Below the pieces are notes generated by a model that was not told the DNA's origin, ran no database searches, and saw only the letters and a program-made list of their open reading frames with translations. Positions 1 to 8,731 of a stretch of 64,000 nt of DNA are shown piece after piece. Position 1 is the stretch's first letter; every line of letters begins with the position of its first letter. This DNA comes from Nocardia aurantiaca (lineage in GTDB: Bacteria; Actinomycetota; Actinomycetes; Mycobacteriales; Mycobacteriaceae), in contig NZ_WMBB01000013.1 in NCBI RefSeq assembly GCF_009708175.1, positions 62,001 through 126,000 on the forward strand. The letters run 5' to 3'. The translations under genes and the position numbers were made by a program.

Positions 1-135
1 AGCGTGGCCGATATCGCCGCGCAGCCAGGGGGAATCGAGGCGCTGCAGCGCCGGGTGCACGAACTGCGTTCCAACGGCAGCGATTTCGCGGCCAATGCGA
101 TAGAGAGCGAAATGACCGCCCTCAACGTGCGCTGA
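1..135 (+). CDS. C-terminal end of an unidentified protein (partial)
   Basis: The window opens inside a reading frame whose last 44 codons can be read before a TGA at 133-135. The visible tail is polar and probably helical (it contains EALQRRVHELRSNGSDFAAN), with no signal peptide or membrane segment in view. I do not recognise the family. Codon use is GC-ending, like the neighbours, so it is probably the true end of a chromosomal gene whose start lies left of the window. It is transcribed in the same direction as the TetR gene that follows after about 140 bases. Confidence 0.6.
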   Translation, partial: SVADIAAQPGGIEALQRRVHELRSNGSDFAANAIESEMTALNVR

Positions 136-278
136 ACGAACCTCGCGTGCATTGATTCGGGCGGGCTGCGGACCGCAACCCGGTGGCGATGCGATAATGC
201 GGCTCGACCTACGCGCCGCTGCGCGCCTTGGCCGTTCGCCGCAATGTCGCGGTCGCCAACCGATCGACTGGAGACTCG

Positions 279-911
279 ATGTCGTCCGTGCCCACCATCC
301 TGCAACGCATCCTGGAGAAGCCGCGGGCCGAAGGCGAACAGCTACTGGAGAGCGCGCTATCGGCCTTCCTCGACTTCGGGATCAAGCGAACCAGCATGGG
401 AGAGATAGCGCGTCGCGCCGGCATCAGCCCGGCGACGCTGTATCGGCGCTTCGAATCCAAGAACGATCTGGTGGCCGCGGTGGGTGTGCGCGAGGCACAG
501 CTGTTCATCGCCGCGATCGACAAGCGGGTCCAGCAGGCCACGGCCACCGGCGAATCCGGAGATGATCAACTGGTCGAGATCTTCGTCGCCTTCATCACCC
601 AGCTGGCGAACAATCAACTGCTGCACCGCCTGCTGCGCACCGAGCCCGACACCATCCTGCCGCGTCTGACCACCGGAGCCGGGCCCATTCTCGCGGTCGG
701 ACGTGCCTATCTGGCCGAGAAGCTGCGCGCGCTCCAGGCCGCCGCCGATGTGCCGGCCTTCGACGCCGATCTGGTCGCGGAGGTGTTCGCACGCCTGGGT
801 CAGTCGCTGGTGCTGACTCCGGACGGCCTGATTCCGCTGACCGATGAGACTGCCGCACGGGAGTTCGCCCGCCGCACGATGCTGCCCATGATCGGCGTGC
901 AGCCGGTCTGA
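279..911 (+). CDS. TetR/AcrR family transcriptional regulator
   Basis: A 210-residue DNA-binding repressor of the TetR type. The N-terminal helix-turn-helix lies at about residues 20-65, with the typical core GEIARRAGISPATLYRRF. The rest is a helical ligand-binding domain of unknown specificity. I chose the ATG at 279 because GGAG sits six bases upstream and the HTH then starts at the usual distance; an in-frame start further up at 228 would add 17 unlikely residues. It lies 63 bases before a SanA-like gene on the same strand. The ligand cannot be told from sequence. Confidence 0.9.
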   Translation: MSSVPTILQRILEKPRAEGEQLLESALSAFLDFGIKRTSMGEIARRAGISPATLYRRFESKNDLVAAVGVREAQLFIAAIDKRVQQATATGESGDDQLVEIFVAFITQLANNQLLHRLLRTEPDTILPRLTTGAGPILAVGRAYLAEKLRALQAAADVPAFDADLVAEVFARLGQSLVLTPDGLIPLTDETAAREFARRTMLPMIGVQPV

Positions 912-974
912 CCGACGTTCCAGGGCGGAAAACTCGTTCGGACAATTCGATTCTTTCCGGCAGACTTGACGATC

Positions 975-1691
975 ATGCGGTACCGCAGCATCTTTCGCTC
1001 CGCCCGGACCCGGGCCGCCGCCCAGTTGTCCGCGCGCAGGATCGCGAAGATCGGCGTGGCCGCGGTGGCGCTGGCCCTGGTCGTGCTCATCGGATCGGAT
1101 GTGTGGATCCGCCTGGACAACCGGCAGTACCTGTACGGCGTCGACACCGTCCCGCCCGCCGATGTCGCGATCGTGTTCGGCGCGGAGGTCAAGCCCGACG
1201 GCAAGCCGTCCGCCTATCTGGCCGCACGCCTGGAATTGGGCCGAACGCTGCTCGAGACGGGCAAGGTGAAGGCTCTCCTGCTCACCGGCGACAACGGTCG
1301 TCCGTCCTACGACGAGCCCACGGCCATGCGCGCCTATCTCGTCGAACACGGCGTCCCCGCCGCCAAGATCGCCCTGGACTACGCCGGTTTCAGCACCTAC
1401 GACTCCTGCGTGCGCGCCCACGATGTCTTCGGCGTCGCCTCCGCTGTCGCGGTCACCCAGGATTTCAGCCTGCCCCGCACGGTCGCCCTGTGCCGCGCGG
1501 CCGGCATCGACGCCACCGCGGTCGGCGACGATACCCAGGTGCACGGTGACGTCTACCGCAAGAACTGGCTGCGCGATCAACTGGCCGACACCAAGGCCGT
1601 CTACTCCATCCTGTTCCATCCCGAGCCGACCTTCCTCGGCAAACCGGAGACGTCGGTCCGCGACGCCATGGCCGCGGACCTCCATCAGTAG
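975..1691 (+). CDS. SanA/YdcF-type DUF218 membrane protein
   Basis: A 238-residue protein with one N-terminal transmembrane helix (about residues 27-45, VAAVALALVVLIG) followed by an extracytoplasmic DUF218 domain. Family hallmarks visible are DVAIVFGAEVKPDGKPS near the domain start, LLLTGDN, and a YAGFSTYDSCVRA segment. SanA/YdcF relatives affect envelope barrier function, for example vancomycin exclusion in enterobacteria; a peptidoglycan or envelope role is an inference here. The start could be the TTG at 966 instead of the ATG at 975, and no good ribosome site marks either. It may be co-transcribed with the upstream TetR gene. Confidence 0.85.
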   Translation: MRYRSIFRSARTRAAAQLSARRIAKIGVAAVALALVVLIGSDVWIRLDNRQYLYGVDTVPPADVAIVFGAEVKPDGKPSAYLAARLELGRTLLETGKVKALLLTGDNGRPSYDEPTAMRAYLVEHGVPAAKIALDYAGFSTYDSCVRAHDVFGVASAVAVTQDFSLPRTVALCRAAGIDATAVGDDTQVHGDVYRKNWLRDQLADTKAVYSILFHPEPTFLGKPETSVRDAMAADLHQ

Positions 1692-1696
1692 TCCGC

Positions 1697-1795
1697 CTAG
1701 ATGTTCCCGGCGAACGCGCCCGCACTACCCGCCGCACCCGCGGCGACCGCGCTGCCCGACATGAGACCGACGGCGGCGAGGATCAGAGCGATCAT
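1697..1795 (-). CDS. 32-residue hydrophobic small protein
   Basis: A short frame with ATG at 1793-1795 (minus strand) and TAG at 1697-1699. It encodes 32 residues that are almost wholly Ala, Gly, Leu, Ile and Val, beginning MIALILAAVGLMSGSAVAAG. This would form a single membrane helix or a bare secretion signal. A purine-rich AAAGG seven bases upstream of the ATG supports translation. It lies tail-to-tail with the SanA-like gene, five bases away. It resembles the leader parts of small Gly/Ala-rich secreted proteins of this genus, such as the one at 11445-11684. Function unknown; small size limits certainty. Confidence 0.5.
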   Translation of the reverse strand: MIALILAAVGLMSGSAVAAGAAGSAGAFAGNI

Positions 1796-2499
1796 TTCGG
1801 AACCTTTCGACTGCGTACTTCGACGCATGGAAAGTTAGTGCCGCTCAATATCATCGAGCGAGACCCGAACCCGAACTCTGGGCGGACTCCATGGCGATCC
1901 TCAGCACCTTCCCAGTTCACGATCCGGTAGCGGTGTGGTAAGCCGAACGCAACCCAAGCCGGTCATGAAGTGTGCGCAAGACCGACAAGTAGCATTCAAA
2001 ATATACTGGCACACAACATAATTCACCCATCGAATTACCACACAGCTCGAACGATTTGCATGATGGCCTGTTCGATAGAATGGCAAAAGTCCTCCAGCCC
2101 TGGGGATTTCGTGCGCGGATCCGGGTGCGCACTCTCGCCCGCACGCCACCGGTCATCAGGTCCCTATCGGCCGTCGGGTGATGGTGATGTCGACACCAAC
2201 ATTCACTTCAACGGCGATGAGATCGAGCAGGGCAGCATCGTCATCCTGTCCAGCGATCACGGTCCCGACCATCTCGACTTCCCGATCGTTCTTTGATCGG
2301 CGTCGACGGATTCCGCGCGCGACCGTTGCACGGTGATAGCACGGCCGCACCGCGGTCACAATGCCTGGAAACAACACAAACGGGATATTCCGACCGATGG
2401 CTCGGGGTCGCGTAGGTATGGCAGCATCCGTACTCGGGGTTGCTCGTCGGTGACTGCGAGCGAATCGGTGACGAGTGGTGTTGGGAAGGCAGGTCTTCG
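1796..2499. other. 704-base mostly non-coding stretch with one weak small frame
   Basis: This stretch is less GC-rich than its surroundings, especially 1980-2060. The only frame with protein-like composition is on the minus strand at 2156-2272. It has 38 codons from an ATG preceded by GGGAAG, reads GTVIAGQDDDAALLDLIAVE in part and ends TRRPIGT. The plus strand over the same bases also looks partly protein-like, so I cannot say which, if either, is real. The rest probably holds the promoter of the downstream XRE regulator. Confidence 0.4.
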
Positions 2500-3282
2500 G
2501 TGTCCGGAGACGCGGAACGCGACTGGGTTGCTGAGGAAATCACGGCGCCGACGTTCGGCCAGGCGCTGCGACGGTTGCGCGACGAACGCGGCTTCTCGCG
2601 CGAGTACCTCGCGTACACGGCGGGCGTGAGCGCCAGCTACATCACCGCTTTGGAGAAGGGTGAGCGGGAAAAGCCCGGCCGCGCGGTCGTCGAATCCCTC
2701 TTGCGCTGCCTGAACCTGATGTCCCCGTTGACGCCCTCCGAGCGCAGGCACCTGCTGGAACTGGCCGGACTGCGCATGACCGATACTCCGGCTCCCGGGG
2801 AATTGCACGCGGCCATCACCCCGGACCAGCATCAGGCCCTGGTCCTGTTCGCACCGGCGCTCGCGGCCTATGTGGACCCGTGCGGAAATGTCCTGGACGC
2901 CAACGACGCCTGGAACGCTGCCCTGCCCGGCCTGCTCGAGGACGGCAATGTCTTCGAGTGGATGTTCGGCAACGAGCTGGCCAGGAAGGTTCAGGTGGAT
3001 TGGGAATCCGAAGCGCGCCGATACGTCCAGTGGCTGCGCGGGACGGTCGGCCGCAACCCCGACGAACCGGTCTTCACCGACCTCGTCAACGATCTCGGCC
3101 GCTTCCCCGAGTTCCGGGCCTCCTGGTCCGAGGGCGGCGTCGACTTCATCCCGCCTGTCCGCACCCATCGCCTGCGCGATCCGCAGTCCGGTGAGATCCG
3201 CGAATACAGCGTCCAAGCCGGACCGGTATACAGCGAGATCTACCCGGATCGGATCATTCTGCTGCTCTGCGTCCCGATCTGA
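2500..3282 (+). CDS. XRE-family regulator with MmyB-type ligand domain (paralog 1)
   Basis: A 260-residue helix-turn-helix regulator. The HTH is at about residues 15-75 (SREYLAYTAGVSASYITALE), followed by a MmyB-like domain that in related proteins resembles a PAS fold (AYVDPCGNVLDANDAWNAAL, then DFIPPVRTHRLRDPQSGEIR). The GTG at 2500 was chosen because GGAAGGCAGG lies just upstream and because it makes the protein exactly as long as its paralog at 6339-7121; an in-frame TTG at 2440 is an alternative. Actinomycetes often carry many such regulators next to short-chain dehydrogenases, but none is adjacent here. Ligand and targets unknown. Confidence 0.88.
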   Translation: MSGDAERDWVAEEITAPTFGQALRRLRDERGFSREYLAYTAGVSASYITALEKGEREKPGRAVVESLLRCLNLMSPLTPSERRHLLELAGLRMTDTPAPGELHAAITPDQHQALVLFAPALAAYVDPCGNVLDANDAWNAALPGLLEDGNVFEWMFGNELARKVQVDWESEARRYVQWLRGTVGRNPDEPVFTDLVNDLGRFPEFRASWSEGGVDFIPPVRTHRLRDPQSGEIREYSVQAGPVYSEIYPDRIILLLCVPI

Positions 3283-3359
3283 CCCGGCCCCGGACGAAGA
3301 GCGGAGTCCGTGCCGCCATGGCACGAACTCCGCCGTGAAACCGCTTGCCCGGTCGCGAA

Positions 3360-4802
3360 TTACGCGGGGACCTCGCTGCGGTCGCCGCTCCACAGCGTGT
3401 GGTACTTGCCCTCGGCGTCGATGCGCTCGTAGGTGTGGGCGCCGAAGAAGTCGCGCTGGCCCTGGGTGAGGGCGGCCGGGAGCCGCTCGGCGCGCAGGGC
3501 GTCGTAGTAGGACAGCGAGGAGGCGAAGGCCGGGACCGGAATGCCGAGCTGGGTGGCGGTCACGACCACACGGCGCCAGCCGTCGATGGCGGTCTCGATG
3601 GCCTCCCGGAAGTAGGGGGCGAGGATCAGACTCGGCAGGGCCGGGTCGGTCTCGTATGCCTCCTTGATGCGGTTGAGGAAGCGGGCGCGGATGATGCAGC
3701 CGCCGCGCCAGATGGTGGCCAGGTCGCCGGGGTGCAGGTCCCAGTCGTACTCGGCGGAACCGGCGGCGATCTGGTCGAAGCCCTGGGCGTAGGCGACGAT
3801 CTTCGAGGCGTAGAGGGCCCGGCGAATGTCCTCGGTGAATTGCGCGACGTCCGTGGGCTTTTCGCCCAGGGCGCCGGAGGCCAGGCCCTTGGCGGCGGCG
3901 CGCTGGGCGCGGGAGCCGGACAGGGCGCGGGCGAAGACGGCCTCGGCGATACCCGTCACCGGAATACCCAGGTCCAGCGCGGACTTGACCGTCCAGCGGC
4001 CGGTGCCCTTCTGCTCGGCGGCGTCCACGATGACGTCGACCAGCGGTTTGCCGGTCTTGGCGTCGACCTGGTTCAACACCTCCGCGGTGATCTCCACCAG
4101 GTAGCTCTCCAGCTCACCGGAGTTCCACTGGGTGAACACATCCGCGATCTGCTTGGCGTCGAAGCCCAGCGCGTCGCGGAACAGGTGGTAGGCCTCGCCG
4201 ATGAGCTGCATGTCGGCGTACTCGATGCCGTTGTGCACCATCTTCACGAAGTGGCCGGACCCGTCGGGGCCGATGTGGGTGCAGCAGGGGGTGCCGTCGA
4301 CCTGTGCCGCAATGGATTCCAGCAGGGGGCCCAGCGACTCGTAGGACTCCTTCGGACCGCCCGGCATGATGGCGGGCCCGTTGAGCGCGCCCTCCTCGCC
4401 GCCGGAGATGCCCGCGCCCACGAAGTTCAGGCCGCGCGCCTTCATGGCCGCCTCGCGGCGGATGGTGTCGGTGTAGAGGGCGTTGCCGCCGTCGATGATG
4501 ATGTCGCCCGGCTCCATGGCCGCGGCCAACTCCTCGATCACGGCATCGGTGGCGTCACCGGCCTTGACCATGATGAGCACCCGGCGCGGCTTCTCCAGCG
4601 CGGCCACGAACTCCTCGACGGTCTCGGTGCGCACGAAATCACCCTCGTCGCCGTGCGCCTCGAGCAGGGCGTCGGTCTTGCCGATACTGCGGTTGTGCAG
4701 GGCCACGGTGTAGCCGTGCCGGGCGAAGTTCCGGGCGATATTGCTACCCATGACCGCCAGGCCGGTCACGCCGATCTGAGCGCGCGCTTCCGAGGTCGCC
4801 AT
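3360..4802 (-). CDS. gnd: 6-phosphogluconate dehydrogenase, decarboxylating
   Basis: Oxidises and decarboxylates 6-phosphogluconate to ribulose 5-phosphate, forming NADPH in the oxidative pentose phosphate pathway (cytosol). At 480 residues it is the long form, as in mycobacterial Gnd1. The N-terminal Rossmann motif is GLAVMGSNIARN, and ALHNRS follows the second strand. The active-site segments IIDGGNALYTDT and FVGAGISGGEEGA are present, and the conserved HNGIEY stretch is intact. The ATG at 4802 was chosen because GGAGAGG lies seven bases upstream. It stands alone on the minus strand, convergent with the XRE gene and 325 bases from the next gene. Confidence 0.96.
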   Translation of the reverse strand: MATSEARAQIGVTGLAVMGSNIARNFARHGYTVALHNRSIGKTDALLEAHGDEGDFVRTETVEEFVAALEKPRRVLIMVKAGDATDAVIEELAAAMEPGDIIIDGGNALYTDTIRREAAMKARGLNFVGAGISGGEEGALNGPAIMPGGPKESYESLGPLLESIAAQVDGTPCCTHIGPDGSGHFVKMVHNGIEYADMQLIGEAYHLFRDALGFDAKQIADVFTQWNSGELESYLVEITAEVLNQVDAKTGKPLVDVIVDAAEQKGTGRWTVKSALDLGIPVTGIAEAVFARALSGSRAQRAAAKGLASGALGEKPTDVAQFTEDIRRALYASKIVAYAQGFDQIAAGSAEYDWDLHPGDLATIWRGGCIIRARFLNRIKEAYETDPALPSLILAPYFREAIETAIDGWRRVVVTATQLGIPVPAFASSLSYYDALRAERLPAALTQGQRDFFGAHTYERIDAEGKYHTLWSGDRSEVPA

Positions 4803-5127
4803 GAAACAGCCTCTCCGTTCGAAGATGTGATGACCGCACGAAGTCTCCTCGGCGGCGGCATCGACGGATGCGCTCCACGACGCCATACCTTTTCTACCCC
4901 ACGCCGGCTTCACTCCTCAGCGGGGATATGGGCAGTCCATGCCGCACGTCCGGTCGACGGCTCTGCTCGTCGTTGCGGCTCGCACGACTTCCGGCGCACC
5001 CGCTCGGCCGGGCCACGGCACCCGGCTTCGGCCCCTCCGGCGCCGCGGTCCGCCGCGAAGGCATTGCCGCAGTGGCGGCGATGATGCCGTGCACGCAGTG
5101 GCCGCGCACTGTCGGCTCCCACGCGCA
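4803..5127. other. Intergenic stretch upstream of gnd
   Basis: These 325 bases lie between the gnd start and the end of the minus-strand TetR gene. Open frames exist on both strands, but they look like out-of-phase high-GC noise: Arg/Pro/Ala-rich and without a sensible start. The gnd promoter should lie in the first 100 bases. I see no hairpin or repeat of note. Confidence 0.4.
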
Positions 5128-5766
5128 TCAGCGACGGTGTGCGGAGCATTCGCACCCGTTGATTCCGCGCGGAACCAGCGCGGGTGCAACCCATCTCGAG
5201 AGATAGCCGCGAATCTCGGCGCCCCGCCGCGGCGGCCGGCCCGGATCGATCACGAACGACTGCACGATCCGTAGCATGTGCTCGACGAGTTCGTCCAGAT
5301 CGGAGATTCCCGCCGCCGCCCAATCCACCGAGAAGCGGTGCAGGAGCGAACGCCCGAAAGACCGTGCGGTATCGGAAGTTACGCCCGCCGAGAAGGCACT
5401 GGCGCGGCCCGGGCGCAACAGCAGCCCGAGGTACTTCTCCTCCGGCAGGCGTTCGAGCGTATAGGCGATGCCCTCCACCACGGCGGTCGCCGGATCGCGG
5501 ATATCGCCGAGATGCTCGGCCAGCACATTCAGGAAATGTTCCGTCTGCGCAACGGCCGTCGCCGTCAAAAGTGCTTCGACACTGGGGAAGTAGCGATAGA
5601 CCGTCTGCCTGGTGACGCCGAGATCGCGCGCCACCTCGGCAATGCTGAACTCGTCGCCGGAGCGATCGATGGCACGCCGCGCGGCGGCCACGATCCGTTC
5701 GACGGCCTCCGCGTCGTCGGCGGGCGCCGCCCCGGACCATCCATGGGTGCGCACCCGGATCGCCAT
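5128..5766 (-). CDS. TetR family regulator, probable repressor of the divergent nitroreductase
   Basis: A 212-residue TetR protein. The HTH (about residues 22-66) reads EVARDLGVTRQTVYRYFPSV, followed by an all-helical ligand domain. It is divergent from a deazaflavin-dependent nitroreductase gene, and the 95-base gap holds a perfect inverted repeat at 5811-5840. I prefer the ATG at 5766 because an in-frame start at 5820 would put that repeat inside the coding region. This arrangement suggests it represses itself and the nitroreductase in response to a small, perhaps lipophilic or nitro, compound; that role is inference. The last 20 codons (RGINGCECSAHRR end) are atypical for the family. Confidence 0.88.
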   Translation of the reverse strand: MAIRVRTHGWSGAAPADDAEAVERIVAAARRAIDRSGDEFSIAEVARDLGVTRQTVYRYFPSVEALLTATAVAQTEHFLNVLAEHLGDIRDPATAVVEGIAYTLERLPEEKYLGLLLRPGRASAFSAGVTSDTARSFGRSLLHRFSVDWAAAGISDLDELVEHMLRIVQSFVIDPGRPPRRGAEIRGYLSRWVAPALVPRGINGCECSAHRR

Positions 5767-5810
5767 CCCTTCGCTCGCGATTGTCCCGCCCGAGGCTACC
5801 GTTCGGTCTT

Positions 5811-5840
5811 GACCATACACATGGCTACGAATGTATGGTC
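5811..5840. promoter_or_regulatory. Perfect inverted repeat, likely TetR operator
   Basis: GACCATACA (5811-5819) and TGTATGGTC (5832-5840) are exact reverse complements separated by 12 bases. The element lies 44 bases upstream of the TetR start and 21 bases before the nitroreductase ATG, as expected for an autoregulated divergent TetR pair. Confidence 0.75.
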
Positions 5841-5861
5841 ATGGGACGCGAAAGGAAGCCC

Positions 5862-6350
5862 ATGACCACCATCCCGCCTCGGCCATCGCAGCTCGACCAT
5901 CCCGTCCTGCCCAGGATCTTCAAGCACGTCGGCAGAGCCCAGGTCTGGATCTACCGACGCACCGGCGGCCGCATCGGCGGGAAATGGCGCATCGGAGCCG
6001 GATTCCGCAAACCGGTGCCGACCCTGCTGCTCGAACACCGCGGCCGCAAGACCGGGACCGTCTACACTGTTCCGCTGCTGTACATCTCCGATGGACCCGA
6101 CACCATCGTGGTGGCCTCCCAGGGTGGGCTGTCCAAACATCCGCAGTGGTACCGCAATCTGTGCGCCGCCCCGGACACGCACATTCAGATCCGGCGCGAC
6201 CGATTCCCGGTGCATGCGGTCACCGCCGATCCGGAGCAGCGCGCCCGCCTGTGGCCGCGGCTGGTCGAGGCGTACGCCGACTTCGACACCTACCAGGCCT
6301 GGACCGAGCGCGAGATCCCGGTCGTGATCCTGCGGCCATCAGCCGGGTAG
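5862..6350 (+). CDS. Deazaflavin (F420)-dependent nitroreductase family protein
   Basis: A 162-residue split-barrel protein of the DDN/Rv3547 family, whose members use coenzyme F420H2 to reduce nitroimidazoles or quinones. Visible family features are LLLEHRGRKTGTVYTVPLLY (the strand pair that holds the cofactor phosphate) and a later GGLSKHPQWYRNL stretch, both typical of this group in mycolata. The ATG at 5862 follows AAAGGAAGCCC. It is divergent from a TetR gene with a shared operator. Its 3' end overlaps the convergent XRE gene by 12 bases. The exact substrate is not shown by sequence. Confidence 0.9.
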   Translation: MTTIPPRPSQLDHPVLPRIFKHVGRAQVWIYRRTGGRIGGKWRIGAGFRKPVPTLLLEHRGRKTGTVYTVPLLYISDGPDTIVVASQGGLSKHPQWYRNLCAAPDTHIQIRRDRFPVHAVTADPEQRARLWPRLVEAYADFDTYQAWTEREIPVVILRPSAG

Positions 6351-7121
6351 CCCGATCGTCGCGACGATGTGGCCCGGGTGCGCCGCGGAATCCAGCAGGC
6401 CGACCTGCATCCGGAAACTCCGCAGCGCCCCCGTGGCCCGATCCCGCAGCCGCATGGTGCGCACGGGCGGCGCGAAACCCACTCCGCCCTCGGCCCAGAA
6501 TCGCCGAAAGTCCGCAAAGCCGCCCAGCTCCCGCATCAATTCGTCGAACGCGGCGTGCTGGGTCGTCGAACCCACGGTTCCGCGGAGACAGCCGACCGCC
6601 TGCCGGACATCGGTTTCCCAATCGGCCATCACCTCCCGGGCCGCCGGGTCGGCCAGCATCCACCGATAGAGATTCCCCTCCTCACGCAGTCCCGGGAACG
6701 CCTGCGCCCAATCCTCGTTCCCGGCCAGCACATTTCCGCGGGTGTCATACAGGGCGGCCAGTTTCGGGCTGTGCAACGTGAGCAGGGACAGCTGGTCGGC
6801 ACTGATCGAGTTCCGCAACTCCGCGACGGTCGGATATCCCTCGATCTCCAACCCGGCCAAATCATGCATATAGCGAATATCGCTGTCCGACAATGGATTC
6901 CACTGCCGCAAGCAGCGCACCAGGGAATCGACCACGGCCCGGGTCGGCTTCGCTTTGCCGCCCTTTTCCAGCTGCGCGATATAACTCGCGCTGACCCCGG
7001 CCGCGAATGCGAGGCGTTCCCGGGAAAGTCCCCTGTCATCGCGCATCCGCCGCAGCATTTCGCCGAATGAGGGAAGCGCGACCGTCCATGCCGCGTCGAT
7101 ATTTCCCGTACGGCCCGTCAT
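6339..7121 (-). CDS. XRE-family regulator with MmyB-type ligand domain (paralog 2)
   Basis: A 260-residue paralog of the regulator at 2500-3282. The HTH reads SRERLAFAAGVSASYIAQLE, and the MmyB-like domain has the same landmarks in the same order (ALYDTRGNVLAGNEDWAQAF, then FAPPVRTMRLRDRATGALR). GGAAGGGAG lies nine bases upstream of the ATG at 7121. It overlaps the nitroreductase tail-to-tail by 12 bases. Having two such regulators about 4 kb apart, in opposite orientation, suggests an old local duplication. Targets are unknown; the gene upstream is a divergent cutinase. Confidence 0.9.
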   Translation of the reverse strand: MTGRTGNIDAAWTVALPSFGEMLRRMRDDRGLSRERLAFAAGVSASYIAQLEKGGKAKPTRAVVDSLVRCLRQWNPLSDSDIRYMHDLAGLEIEGYPTVAELRNSISADQLSLLTLHSPKLAALYDTRGNVLAGNEDWAQAFPGLREEGNLYRWMLADPAAREVMADWETDVRQAVGCLRGTVGSTTQHAAFDELMRELGGFADFRRFWAEGGVGFAPPVRTMRLRDRATGALRSFRMQVGLLDSAAHPGHIVATIGLPG

Positions 7122-7639
7122 CGCCGTCGACTCCCTTCCGGCCGTCCGCCGCATCGTCGACTCACACTCCGAGATCGCGTCCCGGACACTCCCAGGCCGA
7201 AATGCTCTCACAATTCCCGGTCCCGTGTCGTGCGACAACACCGGTAATCCGCTGACGGCAATGCCGAACCGGCGAACGGGTGGCATTCCAGAATTGAGCA
7301 GGTGACACCGACAGCCCTTCGATATCAGCGAAGGCGGTCTCCGCAATTCTTGGAATTGTCGCCATCGAAATCAATACGGCTCAAAGGAATTCGGCCGCGG
7401 CGCCGACGGACCGGCTCCCGCCCGAGACGAGGATTGCGAATCCGATCTGTCCGGTTCTCGGCGTTTCGGTGTCGAGCAACGGCCTGACCGACCAGTTCCT
7501 TGATATGTTCGCCCCGACGCACCGCCCCATACCGGGCACCCACCGTGGTCTACCCGGAGGCATCCCGTGGGGTTGCGCACGGAGCACGAACCTTGCGGTG
7601 GAGAAATCGTCCGAACGATTCGAACAAGGGGTGTGGGCC
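7122..7639. other. Divergent intergenic region
   Basis: These 518 bases separate the starts of the XRE regulator (minus) and the cutinase gene (plus), so they should hold both promoters. The frames on both strands are Arg/Pro/Ser-rich and start without ribosome sites; none looks coding. I saw no long inverted or direct repeat. Confidence 0.4.
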
Positions 7640-8578
7640 TTGTCCTTTCGAGCAGTGCGAACCTTCCGAGTGTCGTGCGGCGCCCTCGCGGCCGTGGTAG
7701 CGGCCGCCGCCGAAATTCTCATGGCCGCCGGCGCGCCCCGCGCCCAGGCCGCGCCCGCCGACTGCCCGAGCCTCAATGTCATAGCGGTGCCCGGCACCTG
7801 GGAAACCTCCGTCGACGAACCGAAACAGGGGATGCTCGCACAGGTCACCCGCGGGCTGCCGGACACGGTCCGCACCGACTACGTCAGCTACCCGGCCACC
7901 GCCTTCCCGTGGGACGGCGAGGTTTACGGACGCTCCAAACGCGACGCCGTCAACAGCGCCCGGGCCATGGTGGCCGATATGGCCGCGCGGTGCGGCGCAA
8001 CACGTTTCGCGCTCATCGGATACAGCCAGGGCGCCGACGCCGCGGGCGACCTGGCCGCGGAGATCGGCACCGGGCTCGGGGTGGTCCCGCCCGATCGTGT
8101 GGCCGCCGTCGGTCTGCTCTCCGATCCGCGCCGCTCCCCCACCGACGCCCTGATCGGGCCCCAGGTCCCCGGCGCCGGGGCGGGCGGGGCCCGGGCGGGC
8201 GGCTTCGGCTGGCTGAGTCCCAAGGTCCGCACCTTCTGCGCCGCGGGCGACCTCTACTGCTCGGTCCCCAATGACGATCTGGCCGGCCGTTCGGCCGGTC
8301 TGCTCACCCAGCTGACGGCCCAGGATCCGCTCCAGATCCCGAGCTATGCGATGACCCTGCAATCGATCATGAGCGAGGCGCTCTGGCAGGGCGGGGCCGC
8401 CATCCTGTCCGCGCCGGCCGATAATCCGGCCAGTGAGCAGTGGCTGCGGCAGGTCCAGGACTTCCTGGCCTCGGGCATCCACCAGTCCTACCCGTACTAC
8501 GTGGTCGACGCCAACGGAACCACCGCGACCGCCTGGCTGCGCAACTGGCTGTCCGACGCGGCCCGCGAGAACCCCTGA
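7640..8578 (+). CDS. Secreted cutinase-family serine esterase
   Basis: A 312-residue alpha/beta hydrolase of the cutinase/Culp family, which in mycolata acts outside the cell on lipid esters. An N-terminal signal peptide runs through VVAAAAEILMAAGAPRAQAA. The mature part starts with a Cys (ADCPSL). The nucleophile elbow is GYSQGAD, and paired cysteines (KVRTFCAAGDLYCS) match the conserved disulfide near the catalytic Asp. The catalytic His is expected in the GIHQSYPYY region. I chose TTG at 7640 because AAGGGG lies about nine bases upstream; GTG at 7631 is the alternative. It is monocistronic. Confidence 0.88.
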   Translation: MSFRAVRTFRVSCGALAAVVAAAAEILMAAGAPRAQAAPADCPSLNVIAVPGTWETSVDEPKQGMLAQVTRGLPDTVRTDYVSYPATAFPWDGEVYGRSKRDAVNSARAMVADMAARCGATRFALIGYSQGADAAGDLAAEIGTGLGVVPPDRVAAVGLLSDPRRSPTDALIGPQVPGAGAGGARAGGFGWLSPKVRTFCAAGDLYCSVPNDDLAGRSAGLLTQLTAQDPLQIPSYAMTLQSIMSEALWQGGAAILSAPADNPASEQWLRQVQDFLASGIHQSYPYYVVDANGTTATAWLRNWLSDAARENP

Positions 8579-8731
8579 CCCACCGCGCGGAGACCGCGGC
8601 GACAAGCGCACCGGCGATGTCTGCACCGCAAATTTCCGGAACGAATTCATTTCAAAACAGCCCGACCGGTCCCCGGCTCAGGGTACCTTCCTGCCCGTGT
8701 CCGTCACCGGACCGGAAGGAATTGAAAGACA

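Noticed and set aside
1901..2156. Minus-strand frames of about 80 codons before the first XRE gene
   Set aside because: They have scattered rare codons, no ribosome site and no recognisable domain, in an AT-richer stretch.
3345..5084. A 579-codon plus-strand open frame over gnd
   Set aside because: It is the antisense of gnd, which has full family motifs and a good ribosome site.
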